A stretch of 64,000 nt of DNA from Mycolicibacterium poriferae (GTDB lineage Bacteria; Actinomycetota; Actinomycetes; Mycobacteriales; Mycobacteriaceae), in the NCBI RefSeq assembly GCF_010728325.1, contig NZ_AP022570.1, positions 2,728,001 to 2,792,000 of the forward strand, given 5' to 3'. The first letter of the stretch is position 1; every line of letters begins with the position of its first letter. This document shows, in pieces, positions 16,973 through 25,093 of this stretch. The notes beneath the pieces are model-generated. The model was not told the origin of the DNA, made no database searches, and saw only the letters and a list, made by a program, of their open reading frames with translations. A program made the position numbers and the translations under genes.

Positions 16973-18204
16973 CCCCCGCCCACGTGAGGAGCGAAGCGAG
17001 CTCCGAGAACGCGTACCTGGTGGGTTTACGGCTCACCGGCAAGAAGGTCGTCATGGTCGGCGGCGGTACCGTCGCGCAGCGCCGGTTACCGCTTCTGGTC
17101 GCCAGCGGCGCGGACGTGCACGTCATCGCCATCTCCGCGACGCCCGCAGTCGAGGCCATCGACGGGATCACGCTGAACCTGCGGGAGTTCCGCACCGGCG
17201 ACCTCGACGGTGCCTGGTACGCCATCGCCGCGACCGACGACCCCGACGTCAACGCGGCCATCGTGGCCGAGGCCGAAGCCCGGCACATCTTCTGCGTCCG
17301 CGCCGACATCGCGCGCGAGGGCACGGCCGTCACCCCGGCCTCCTTCGAGTACGAGGGGCTGGCGGTGGGCGTGCTGGCCGGTGGGGAGCATCGGCGGTCG
17401 GCGGCGATCCGTTCGGCCATCCACGAAGCGCTACAGCAGGGTGTCATCGCCAGGGACGACTCGGTGACCCCCGGTGTGGTCCGCGGCGGTGTCGCACTGG
17501 TCGGTGGTGGCCCGGGCGACCCGGAGTTGGTGACTGTGCGCGGACGCCGGCTGTTGGCTCACGCCGATGTCGTGGTCGCCGACCGCCTCGCGCCGCAGGA
17601 ACTGCTGGCCGAATTGTCCCCGGACGTCGAGGTGATCGACGCGGCAAAGATCCCGTACGGCCGCTCGATGGCCCAGGACGCGATCAACAGCGTGCTCGTC
17701 GACCGCGCCAAGGAAGGCAAGTTCGTGGTGCGGCTCAAGGGCGGCGATCCGTTCGTCTTCGCGCGCGGCCAGGAAGAGATCATCGCGTGCGCCGAGGCCG
17801 GGATTCCGGTGACCGTGGTACCCGGTGTGACCAGCGCCATAGGGGTTCCTGCGCTTGCCGGGGTACCCGTCACGCACCGGGCGATGACGCACGAGTTCGT
17901 GGTGGTCAGCGGACATGTTGCGCCGGAGCACCCCGAATCGTTAGTGAATTGGGATGCATTGGCCGCGATGCGGGGCACAATCGTCTTGTTGATGGCTGTC
18001 GAGCGGATCGAACTGTTTGCCAGAGTCCTTCGGGAGGGGGGTCGTCCTGCTGATACCCCTGTTCTAGTGGTGCAACAGGGCACGACGTCTGCTGAACGAA
18101 CTTTGCGGGCGACGCTTGCCGATGCGCCGGAGAGAATCCGTGCCGAGGGCATCAGGCCGCCGGCGATCATCGTCATCGGGGCGGTGGCAGCGTTCGGCGC
18201 CTAA
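16969..18204 (+). CDS. cysG: Bifunctional siroheme synthase (precorrin-2 dehydrogenase / uroporphyrinogen-III methyltransferase)
   Basis: 411 residues. The N-terminal Rossmann domain has LVGLRLTGKKVVMVGGGTVAQRRL, shown by its core GGGTVAQRR, and performs NAD-dependent dehydrogenation and ferrochelation. The C-terminal SUMT domain starts near residue 170 with LVGGGPGDPELVTVRG and includes VVADRLAP, RLKGGDPFVFARG and PGVTSAIGVPALAGVPVTHR. The GTG start gives a GTGA overlap with cobB. The first 15 codons (HVRSEASSEN) come from a GTGAGGAGCGAAGCGAGC-type mycobacterial repeat, so the functional start could be slightly downstream. Products feed both siroheme and corrin synthesis. Confidence 0.93.
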   Translation: MTPAHVRSEASSENAYLVGLRLTGKKVVMVGGGTVAQRRLPLLVASGADVHVIAISATPAVEAIDGITLNLREFRTGDLDGAWYAIAATDDPDVNAAIVAEAEARHIFCVRADIAREGTAVTPASFEYEGLAVGVLAGGEHRRSAAIRSAIHEALQQGVIARDDSVTPGVVRGGVALVGGGPGDPELVTVRGRRLLAHADVVVADRLAPQELLAELSPDVEVIDAAKIPYGRSMAQDAINSVLVDRAKEGKFVVRLKGGDPFVFARGQEEIIACAEAGIPVTVVPGVTSAIGVPALAGVPVTHRAMTHEFVVVSGHVAPEHPESLVNWDALAAMRGTIVLLMAVERIELFARVLREGGRPADTPVLVVQQGTTSAERTLRATLADAPERIRAEGIRPPAIIVIGAVAAFGA

Positions 18205-18223
18205 AGGATTCTTAAGAGTACTG

Positions 18224-18237
18224 TAAGGTAACCTGTT
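18224..18237 (+). promoter_or_regulatory. Putative extended -10 element giving a leaderless efpA mRNA
   Basis: TGTAAGGT sits so that transcription would begin at or next to the ATG (8 nt between hexamer and start codon). No ribosome site is visible. The -10 is embedded in the palindrome AGGTAACCT, where a repressor could act. Leaderless transcripts are common in mycobacteria. Confidence 0.45.
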
Positions 18238-19860
18238 ATGACGGCTCTCAACGATGCGGAGCGTGCCGCCATCCACCGTGATTCTGAAGGCGAAAACCAG
18301 CGAGGCTCGAGGCGAGCCGGTGACCGTGCGTTGCCGGACCGTGCGCCCACGCTGGGCGGGCAGGGTGCCGACACTCAACGACCTGGCAGGTCGCCGGCGG
18401 CGTGGCTGCCGTCGCGGCGCTTCATCGCTGCGGTCATCGCGATCGGCGGCATGCAGCTGCTGGCCACGATGGACAGCACCATCGCCATCGTCGCGCTCCC
18501 CAAGATCCAGGACGAGCTGAACCTCTCCGACGCCGGTCGAAGCTGGGTCATCACCGCCTACGTGCTGACGTTCGGCGGGTTGATGCTGCTCGGCGGGCGG
18601 CTCGGTGACACCATCGGCCGCAAGCGCACCTTCATCGTCGGCGTCACGCTGTTCACGATCGCGTCGGTGTTGTGCGGCATCGCCTGGGACGAGGCGACGC
18701 TGGTCATCGCCCGGCTGCTGCAGGGTGTGGGCGCCGCGATCGCCTCACCGACCGCGTTGGCGCTGATCGCGACCACCTTCCCCAAAGGGCCCGCCCGCAA
18801 TGCGGCCACCGCGGTGTTCGCCGCGATGACCGGTGTCGGCTCGGTGATGGGACTGGTTGTCGGCGGTGCGCTGACCGAGGTCTCGTGGCGGCTGGCGTTC
18901 CTGGTCAACGTGCCCATCGGCCTGCTGATGATCTACCTGGCCCGCAAGACGCTGCGGGAGACCAACCGCGAGCGTCTCAAGCTCGACGCCGCCGGCGCGC
19001 TGCTGGCCACGCTGGGATGTACCGCCGCGGTGTTCGGCTTCTCGATGGGGCCCGAGCAGGGCTGGTTGTCGCCGTTGACGCTGGGTTCCGGCGTGATCGC
19101 GGTGGCCGCGTTGGTGGGCTTCCTGATCGTCGAACGCACCGCGGAGAACCCGGTGGTGCCGTTCAGCCTGTTCCATGACCGCAACCGGGTGGCGACCTTC
19201 GCGGCCATCTTCCTGGCCGGCGGTGTCATGTTCACGCTGACAGTGCTGATCGGTCTGTACGTGCAGGACATCATGGGTTACAGCGCGCTGCGGGCGGGCA
19301 TCGGTTTCATCCCGTTCGTCATCGCACTCGGTATCGGCCTGGGGCTGTCCTCGGCGCTGGTGTCGAAGTTCCCCCCGCGTGTGTTGGTCATCGCCGGCGG
19401 CGTGCTCGTGCTCGGCGCGATGATCTACGGATCCACGCTCGACGCCGACATCCCGTACTTCCCGAACCTGGTCTTCCCGATCACGATCGGTGGACTCGGC
19501 ATCGGCATGATCGTGGTCCCGCTGATGATCTCGGCCATCGCCGGAGTCGGCTTCGACCAGATCGGTCCCGTGTCGGCGATCGCGCTGATGCTGCAGAACC
19601 TGGGTGGACCCGTCGTGCTCGCGATCATCCAGGCGGTCATCACCTCGCGCACCCTCTACCTCGGGGGCACCACCGGGCCGGTCAGTGACATGAACGCCGC
19701 CCAGCTGCACGCCCTCGATCAGGGCTACACCTACGGCCTGCTGTGGGTGGCCGCGGTCGCCGTCGTCGTCGGCGCCGCTGCGCTGTTCATCGGCTACACG
19801 GCTCAGCAGGTGGCGCATGCGCAGGAAGTCAAGGACGCGATCGACGCCGGAGAGCTTTAG
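18238..19860 (+). CDS. efpA: EfpA, QacA-type (14-TMS) MFS efflux transporter
   Basis: A 540-residue major facilitator with a cytoplasmic N-terminal tail of about 55 polar residues and about 14 predicted membrane helices. Motif A is GGRLGDTIGRKRTF, the motif D1-like region is MDSTIAIVALPKIQ, and the antiporter motif C is recognisable around GVGSVMGLVVGGAL. EfpA exports drugs and is essential-like in M. tuberculosis (Rv2846c), where it also sits between cysG and proS. The last codons GAG CTT TAG lie inside the first unit of a 28-bp tandem repeat. Confidence 0.95.
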   Translation: MTALNDAERAAIHRDSEGENQRGSRRAGDRALPDRAPTLGGQGADTQRPGRSPAAWLPSRRFIAAVIAIGGMQLLATMDSTIAIVALPKIQDELNLSDAGRSWVITAYVLTFGGLMLLGGRLGDTIGRKRTFIVGVTLFTIASVLCGIAWDEATLVIARLLQGVGAAIASPTALALIATTFPKGPARNAATAVFAAMTGVGSVMGLVVGGALTEVSWRLAFLVNVPIGLLMIYLARKTLRETNRERLKLDAAGALLATLGCTAAVFGFSMGPEQGWLSPLTLGSGVIAVAALVGFLIVERTAENPVVPFSLFHDRNRVATFAAIFLAGGVMFTLTVLIGLYVQDIMGYSALRAGIGFIPFVIALGIGLGLSSALVSKFPPRVLVIAGGVLVLGAMIYGSTLDADIPYFPNLVFPITIGGLGIGMIVVPLMISAIAGVGFDQIGPVSAIALMLQNLGGPVVLAIIQAVITSRTLYLGGTTGPVSDMNAAQLHALDQGYTYGLLWVAAVAVVVGAAALFIGYTAQQVAHAQEVKDAIDAGEL

Positions 19861-20022
19861 CTCGACATTGGGCTGGGGAGAGCTTTAGCTCGACATTGGG
19901 CTGGGGAGAGCTTTAGCTCGACATTGGGCTGGGGAGAGCTTTAGCTCGACATTGGGCTGGGGAGAGCTTTAGCTCGACATTGGGCTGGGGAGAGCTTTAG
20001 CTCGACGTTGGGCTGGGGAGAG
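19850..20022 (+). repeat. 28-bp tandem repeat, about six copies, between efpA and proS
   Basis: Units beginning CTCGACATTGGGCTGGGG recur at 19861, 19889, 19917, 19945, 19973 and 20001; only the last has a G for A change. The first unit includes the efpA codons for Glu-Leu-stop, and TAG is then repeated in every unit. Because 28 is not a multiple of 3 the stops fall in all three frames. Each unit contains GAGCTTTAGCTC, a 5-bp inverted repeat. The copies are nearly identical and directly abutting, so this is recent slippage rather than a spacer array. Confidence 0.9.
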
Positions 20023-20052
20023 CTCCGGCCCCCACCAGTAAGGTGGTCGCTC

Positions 20053-21807
20053 GTGATCACCCGCATGTCCGAGCTGTTCCTGCGCACCTTGCGCGACGAC
20101 CCGGCCGACGCCGAAGTCCCGAGCCACAAGCTGCTCATCAGGGCGGGCTACGTCCGCCCCATCGGGCCCGGGCTGTACAGCTGGTTGCCGCTGGGTCTGC
20201 GGGTGCTGCGCAAGATCGAGAAGATCGTGCGCGACGAGATGACCGCGATCGGCGGCCAGGAGATCCTGTTCCCCGCTCTGCTGCCGCGTGCGCCGTACGA
20301 GACGACGAATCGCTGGACCGAGTACGGCGACAATCTGTTCCGGCTGGCTGACCGCCGCGGCAACGATTACCTGCTGGGCCCGACCCACGAGGAACTCTTC
20401 ACGATGACCGTGAAGGGGGAGTACAGCTCCTACAAGGACTTCCCGCTGCTGCTGTTCCAGATCCAGACCAAGTACCGCGACGAGGCCCGGCCTCGCGCCG
20501 GCATCCTGCGCGGGCGCGAGTTCATCATGAAGGACTCGTACTCGTTCGACGTCGACGAGGACGGCCTCAAGAGCGCCTACCACGCTCACCGCGACGCCTA
20601 TCAGCGCATATTCGGCCGCCTCGGCGTGAACTATGTGATCGTCTCGGCGGTCTCGGGGGCGATGGGTGGCAGCGCGTCGGAGGAGTTCCTGGCCGAGAGC
20701 GCCGTCGGCGAGGACACCTTCGTGCGGTGCATGCAGTCGGGTTATGCCGCCAATGTCGAAGCGGTGCTCACCGCGGTTCCCCCGACGATCGACATCGAAG
20801 GCCAGCCTGCGGCCACGGTCTACGACACTCCCGACGCACCGACGATCGCCACGCTGGTCGACTGGGCCAACTCGGCCGGCCTGCCACAGTTCGCCGACCG
20901 CGAGGTGGTCGCCGCGGACACATTGAAGAACGTGCTGCTCAAGGTCCGCGAGCCCGGCGGCGACTGGGAGCTGCTGGCCATCGGCGTGCCCGGTGACCGC
21001 GAAGTCGACGACAAGCGCCTGGGCGCCGCACTCGAGCCGGCGGAGTACGCACTGCTCGACGACGCCGACTTCGCCAAGCATCCGTTCCTGGTGAAGGGCT
21101 ACGTCGGACCCAAGGCACTGCTGGCCAACGGTGTGCGCTACCTCGTCGATCCCAGGGTGGTCGACGGCACGTCCTGGATCACCGGCGCCGACGAGCCGAA
21201 CAAGCACGTTGTCGGCCTGGTGGCCGGGCGTGACTTCACCGCGGACGGCACGATCGAGGCCGCCGAGGTGCGCGACGGAGACCCGTCCCCGGACGGAGCG
21301 GGGCCGCTGGTGTCGGCGCGGGGCATCGAGATCGGCCACATCTTCCAACTGGGCCGCAAGTACACCGACGCGTTCTCCGCCGACGTTTTGGGCGAGGACG
21401 GCAAGCCGGTCCGGTTGACGATGGGGTCCTACGGAATCGGCGTGTCGCGGCTGGTGGCCGTCATCGCCGAGCAGCACCACGACGAGCTCGGGCTGCGTTG
21501 GCCCTCGACGGTGTCGCCGTTCGACGTGCACCTGGTGATCGCCAACAGGGACACCGAAGCACGTGCGGGCGCCCTGGAGTTGGCCGCCGATCTCGATGTG
21601 CTGGGCACCGAGGTGCTGCTCGACGACCGGACGGCCTCGCCCGGGGTGAAGTTCAAGGACGCCGAGTTGCTCGGGGTGCCATGGGTGGTCGTCGTGGGCC
21701 GCGGCTGGGCCGACGGTGTGGTGGAGCTGCGTAACCGGTTCAGCGGCGACAAGCGCGACGTTCCGGTCGACTCGGCGGCAGCGGAGATCGCCCGGGCGCT
21801 CGCCTGA
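20053..21807 (+). CDS. proS: Prolyl-tRNA synthetase
   Basis: A 584-residue class II synthetase that charges tRNA-Pro. Motif 2 region [25 protein letters not shown] is shown by its core [12 protein letters not shown]; motif 3 is [11 protein letters not shown]. The INS editing domain lies at about 225-405 and the anticodon-binding domain at the C-terminus, as in bacterial-type ProS. The GTG start ([21 protein letters not shown]) matches the M. tuberculosis protein start and length. It lies just downstream of the 28-bp repeat array, so its leader may be affected by array length. Confidence 0.97.
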   Translation: MITRMSELFLRTLRDDPADAEVPSHKLLIRAGYVRPIGPGLYSWLPLGLRVLRKIEKIVRDEMTAIGGQEILFPALLPRAPYETTNRWTEYGDNLFRLADRRGNDYLLGPTHEELFTMTVKGEYSSYKDFPLLLFQIQTKYRDEARPRAGILRGREFIMKDSYSFDVDEDGLKSAYHAHRDAYQRIFGRLGVNYVIVSAVSGAMGGSASEEFLAESAVGEDTFVRCMQSGYAANVEAVLTAVPPTIDIEGQPAATVYDTPDAPTIATLVDWANSAGLPQFADREVVAADTLKNVLLKVREPGGDWELLAIGVPGDREVDDKRLGAALEPAEYALLDDADFAKHPFLVKGYVGPKALLANGVRYLVDPRVVDGTSWITGADEPNKHVVGLVAGRDFTADGTIEAAEVRDGDPSPDGAGPLVSARGIEIGHIFQLGRKYTDAFSADVLGEDGKPVRLTMGSYGIGVSRLVAVIAEQHHDELGLRWPSTVSPFDVHLVIANRDTEARAGALELAADLDVLGTEVLLDDRTASPGVKFKDAELLGVPWVVVVGRGWADGVVELRNRFSGDKRDVPVDSAAAEIARALA

Positions 21808-21817
21808 CGAGCGCGGC

Positions 21818-22303
21818 CTACTCCGAGCCGCCCGGGAAAGCCACAGTGACCGGCGTCTCGCCCATCAGGCGTCGCCACCGGGCCGCGGTGACCGCGCATT
21901 CGGTCAGTGCGTTGACCCCGAAGGCCCGCACCGTCTGGTCGTCGGCCTGCTCGATGACTGCCCGCCACGCCACGGCGGCGTCCTGTTCCATGGTGACGGC
22001 CAGTTCGGCGGCTTGGCGTGGATCGTCGACCTCGCCCGGCAGCCGGTAGCCGGCGGCGGGCAGCGGGGCGGCCACGCCGCGTTCCTCCATCAGCGCGATC
22101 GCGGCTTCGCGGCGGGCCCGGTGTTCGTTCATCGCATCGGCGACCAGGTAGTTCCGGTCGAAGGTCGAGTGCGCCGACACGATCCCGTAGCCGTAGATGG
22201 CAGCGTGCTCGACCTCCAGTGCGTCGTAGAGCGCGCCGTCGGTCGCCCCGTCCGGGCGGGGCGGTTCCGGCTGCGCGGACGGGGAGGTCGTGGGCGTGGT
22301 CAT
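21818..22303 (-). CDS. Ferritin-like (DUF4439) protein, Rv2844-like
   Basis: 161 residues. After a Pro/Ser/Thr-rich tail the sequence becomes helical, with ALEVEHAAIYGYG, a typical E-x-x-H/Y ferritin-like helix, and MNEHRARREAAIALM. The DUF4439 family has a four-helix ferritin-like fold, with no catalytic activity assigned. It overlaps the preceding lipoprotein gene by ATGA, so the two are co-translated. It converges on proS. Confidence 0.8.
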   Translation of the reverse strand: MTTPTTSPSAQPEPPRPDGATDGALYDALEVEHAAIYGYGIVSAHSTFDRNYLVADAMNEHRARREAAIALMEERGVAAPLPAAGYRLPGEVDDPRQAAELAVTMEQDAAVAWRAVIEQADDQTVRAFGVNALTECAVTAARWRRLMGETPVTVAFPGGSE

Positions 22304-22836
22304 GACGTCTCTCCGAGCGGGGTGAGCGCGACGGTGTAGGCGGCGGTACACGCCGCGGCGATCGAGCCGAGCAGCCCGGCCCGGTAGCCGGACAGCGCGG
22401 TGGCCGACGTGGTTGCGCTCTCCGCCGAGGTGCGCAGGGCGCCGACGACGTCGTCGACGGTGGGCGGTGGGTCTGCGACCGAGGACGTCGACGAGGTGGT
22501 CGTCGTGGAGGTGCTGACCGTGACGCTGGTGGACGGGGCCGCCTGTCCGGTGAGCCGCACGATCTCATCGGCGAGCGCGTCGGCGTGCGCGGAGCGTTGC
22601 GCCGCGATCGCGCCGAGGGCCTGGGCGACGGGGCCGCGCATCCGCTCGGCGACCTCGGTCGCCAGCTGGCTGTCGGCGAGGGCCCGGTCCAGTGCGGTGG
22701 TCAGGTCGTCGAGGTCGGGGGGCGGCGGGGCGGTGCCGCAGGCCGCCGCTGCCAGCCCCGCGGCGGCCAGCGCCGTGGCGCCGAGCAGCAGGCGTCGACG
22801 GTTGACGGTCGGGGCGGGGCTCGGCACGAGCAACAT
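22300..22836 (-). CDS. Tat-type lipoprotein, alanine-rich (Rv2843-like)
   Basis: 178 residues with a twin-arginine leader [16 protein letters not shown] and lipobox LAAAAC at about 27-32, so a folded exported lipoprotein is predicted. The mature part has helical segments, a Thr/Ser stretch ([14 protein letters not shown]) and a C-terminal Ala-rich hydrophobic segment. Function is unknown. It is coupled to the ferritin-like gene and transcribed away from rimP. Start ATG was chosen because it gives a normal leader length. Confidence 0.75.
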   Translation of the reverse strand: MLLVPSPAPTVNRRRLLLGATALAAAGLAAAACGTAPPPPDLDDLTTALDRALADSQLATEVAERMRGPVAQALGAIAAQRSAHADALADEIVRLTGQAAPSTSVTVSTSTTTTSSTSSVADPPPTVDDVVGALRTSAESATTSATALSGYRAGLLGSIAAACTAAYTVALTPLGETS

Positions 22837-22913
22837 CCTGCCATTGGGTCGGTGACGCTCCGGGCGGCGCCGGTGGTCGTTTCCTTTTGGCGTTTGGGCC
22901 CCCCCGGCTGGCG

Positions 22914-22919
22914 TATCGT
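22914..22919 (+). promoter_or_regulatory. Candidate -10 for the rimP-nusA-infB operon
   Basis: TATCGT fits the mycobacterial TAnnnT consensus, 74 nt before rimP in the divergent region with the lipoprotein gene. No convincing -35 is seen. Confidence 0.3.
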
Positions 22920-22992
22920 GGTGACTCGGGTTCGCGGGAGCACGATCGATCCTGCGCGCCGGGTCCGGACAACTCAAGACGAGGAGCTCGCC

Positions 22993-23520
22993 GTGGTAGA
23001 GCGGTCCAGTCGACTGCCGTCGCAACGACAGGTGATCGAACTGCTCGAGGGCGAGTTCGCGCGCGCAGGCTACGACATCGAAGATGTCGTGATCGACACG
23101 TCCGCCCGTCCGCCGCGCATCGCGGTGGTGGCCGACGGCGACGACGGGCTGGACCTGGATACGATCGCCGCGCTGTCCCGGGCAGCGTCGGAGTTGCTCG
23201 ACGACCTGGACACCTCGCCGTACGTGCTCGAGGTGACGTCCCCGGGAGTGGACCGCCCCTTGACGACGCCGACGCACTTTCGGCGGGCGCGGGGACGTCG
23301 GGTGGAGATCACGTTGACCGACGGCGCGACGGTATCCGGCCGGCTCGGTGACTGCGGCGACGAGACGGTGGCGCTGGTGGTGCGCGAAGGCTCCCGGGCA
23401 GATCTGGCCGTGCACGAGATCGCCCTGAGCACGATCGTCAACGCCGTCGTCCAGGTGGAGTTCTCGCCGCCGAATCCGCGGGAGCTGGAATTGGCCGGCC
23501 TGGCCGGAGAGGAAACCTGA
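22993..23520 (+). CDS. rimP: Ribosome maturation factor RimP
   Basis: A 175-residue 30S assembly factor with N-terminal alpha/beta and C-terminal SH3-like domains. The family core [12 protein letters not shown] is present, preceded by [23 protein letters not shown] start with a GAGGAG ribosome site 5 nt upstream. It is the first gene of the classical rimP-nusA-ylxR-infB-rbfA operon, with 2 nt to nusA. Confidence 0.95.
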   Translation: MVERSSRLPSQRQVIELLEGEFARAGYDIEDVVIDTSARPPRIAVVADGDDGLDLDTIAALSRAASELLDDLDTSPYVLEVTSPGVDRPLTTPTHFRRARGRRVEITLTDGATVSGRLGDCGDETVALVVREGSRADLAVHEIALSTIVNAVVQVEFSPPNPRELELAGLAGEET

Positions 23521-23522
23521 GC

Positions 23523-24578
23523 GTGAACATCGACATGGCTGCCTTGCATGCGATCGAGGCGGACAAGGGGATCTCGGTCGACGTCGTGGTCGAGACCATC
23601 AAGTCAGCGTTGCTGACCGCGTATCGGCACACCGAGGGGCACGAGCCCGACGCCCGCATCGACATCGACCGCAAGACCGGTGTGGTCAAGGTGATGGCGC
23701 GCCAGACCGACGAGGACGGCAACGTCCTGCACGAGTGGGATGACACCCCGGAGGGTTTCGGCCGCATCGCGGCGACCACCGCGCGCCAGGTCATCCTCCA
23801 GCGGCTGCGCGATGCCGAGAACGAGAAGAACTACGGCGAGTTCTCCGCCCGTGAGGGCGACATCGTCGCCGGTGTCATCCAGCGGGACGCCCGGGCCAAC
23901 GCCCGCGGCCTGGTGGTGGTGCGGATGGGGAGCGAGACCAAGGGCTCCGAAGGTGTCATCCCGGCGGCCGAGCAGGTGCCGGGGGAGCGCTACGAACACG
24001 GTGACCGGTTGCGCTGCTATGTCGTGGGCGTGACCCGGGGCGCCCGGGAACCGCTGATCACGCTGTCGCGGACGCACCCGAACCTGGTGCGCAAACTGTT
24101 CGCGCTGGAGGTCCCCGAGATCGCCGACGGGTCCGTCGAGATCATCGCGGTGGCCAGGGAGGCCGGGCACCGCTCCAAGATCGCCGTGACGTCGCGGATG
24201 CCGGGACTCAACGCCAAGGGCGCCTGCATCGGCCCGATGGGGCAGCGGGTGCGCAACGTCATGAGTGAACTGTCCGGCGAGAAGATCGACATCATCGACT
24301 ACGACGAGGACCCCGCCCGGTTCGTCGCCAACGCGCTGTCGCCGGCCAAGGTGGTCTCGGTCACGGTGATCGACGAAGCCAACCGCGCCGCGCGGGTCAT
24401 CGTGCCGGATTTCCAGTTGTCGCTGGCCATCGGCAAGGAGGGGCAGAATGCCCGCCTGGCCGCCCGGCTCACCGGCTGGCGCATCGACATCCGCAGCGAC
24501 GACGCGGACAGCCAGCGTCCGGAGCACCGCCGCGAACCGCGCCCGGACGCCGCGCACGGCGCTGTCGGCGAGCGCTGA
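23523..24578 (+). CDS. nusA: Transcription termination/antitermination factor NusA
   Basis: 351 residues. The N-terminal RNA-polymerase-binding domain is followed by an S1 domain ([15 protein letters not shown]; about 108-190) and two KH domains with their GxxG-type loops, [10 protein letters not shown] and [11 protein letters not shown]. It lacks the E. coli C-terminal acidic repeats, as other actinobacterial NusA proteins do. GTG start 2 nt after rimP. It binds the nascent RNA and modulates pausing, termination and rRNA antitermination. Confidence 0.96.
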   Translation: MNIDMAALHAIEADKGISVDVVVETIKSALLTAYRHTEGHEPDARIDIDRKTGVVKVMARQTDEDGNVLHEWDDTPEGFGRIAATTARQVILQRLRDAENEKNYGEFSAREGDIVAGVIQRDARANARGLVVVRMGSETKGSEGVIPAAEQVPGERYEHGDRLRCYVVGVTRGAREPLITLSRTHPNLVRKLFALEVPEIADGSVEIIAVAREAGHRSKIAVTSRMPGLNAKGACIGPMGQRVRNVMSELSGEKIDIIDYDEDPARFVANALSPAKVVSVTVIDEANRAARVIVPDFQLSLAIGKEGQNARLAARLTGWRIDIRSDDADSQRPEHRREPRPDAAHGAVGER

Positions 24579-24635
24579 TCCACGCCGCGTCCGACCGGTT
24601 TTCAATTTGGTGACGCGGTGACGGTAGACTCAGCC

Positions 24636-25016
24636 GTGGTCCAGCGCGAGGAATCGGCACGGATGCAGCGAAGCAAGCCCCCACCAGGGCCGGTGCGAAC
24701 CTGCATCGGATGCCGGAAACGAGAGCTGGCCGTCGAATTGCTTCGAGTAGTAGCTGTCGACAGTGGGGACGGCCCTGGGAATGGCCAGGTCGTCGTGACT
24801 GTTGACACAGCGAAAGCACTTCCGGGGCGGGGTGCCTGGTTGCATCCCCGGTCGGAATGTCTGCACGCGGCGGTCCGGCGGCGAGCGTTCGGCCGGGCGC
24901 TGCGGATCACCGGTTCACCGGACATCACCGCGGTGATCGAGCGCTTCGATTCGTCGGAGCGTCCGGACACGGCGGCACCTAGAGAACAGGTAGCGAAGAA
25001 CATGAGCACACCGTGA
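24636..25016 (+). CDS. YlxR-family RNA-binding protein (DUF448)
   Basis: A small basic protein with the family motifs RTCIGCRKR and GRGAWLHP, found throughout bacteria between nusA and infB. Bacterial YlxR proteins bind RNA and influence RNase P or transcription. The start is uncertain: GTG 24618, GTG 24636 and ATG 24663 are all in frame, and homologues usually begin about 15-20 residues before the RTC motif, favouring the two later ones. The tail after the domain is Ser/Pro-rich and lies just ahead of the infB leader. Confidence 0.8.
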   Translation: MVQREESARMQRSKPPPGPVRTCIGCRKRELAVELLRVVAVDSGDGPGNGQVVVTVDTAKALPGRGAWLHPRSECLHAAVRRRAFGRALRITGSPDITAVIERFDSSERPDTAAPREQVAKNMSTP

Positions 25017-25093
25017 AGTCCCGATGACCATGCGTCATAGCTAAACCGAGGCGCGGCGCCTACCACCGCTGTCGCCTCTAGACAGGAGATGTA

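Noticed and set aside
19850..20022. Possible CRISPR array
   Set aside because: The 28-bp units abut each other with no spacers, and no cas genes are present.
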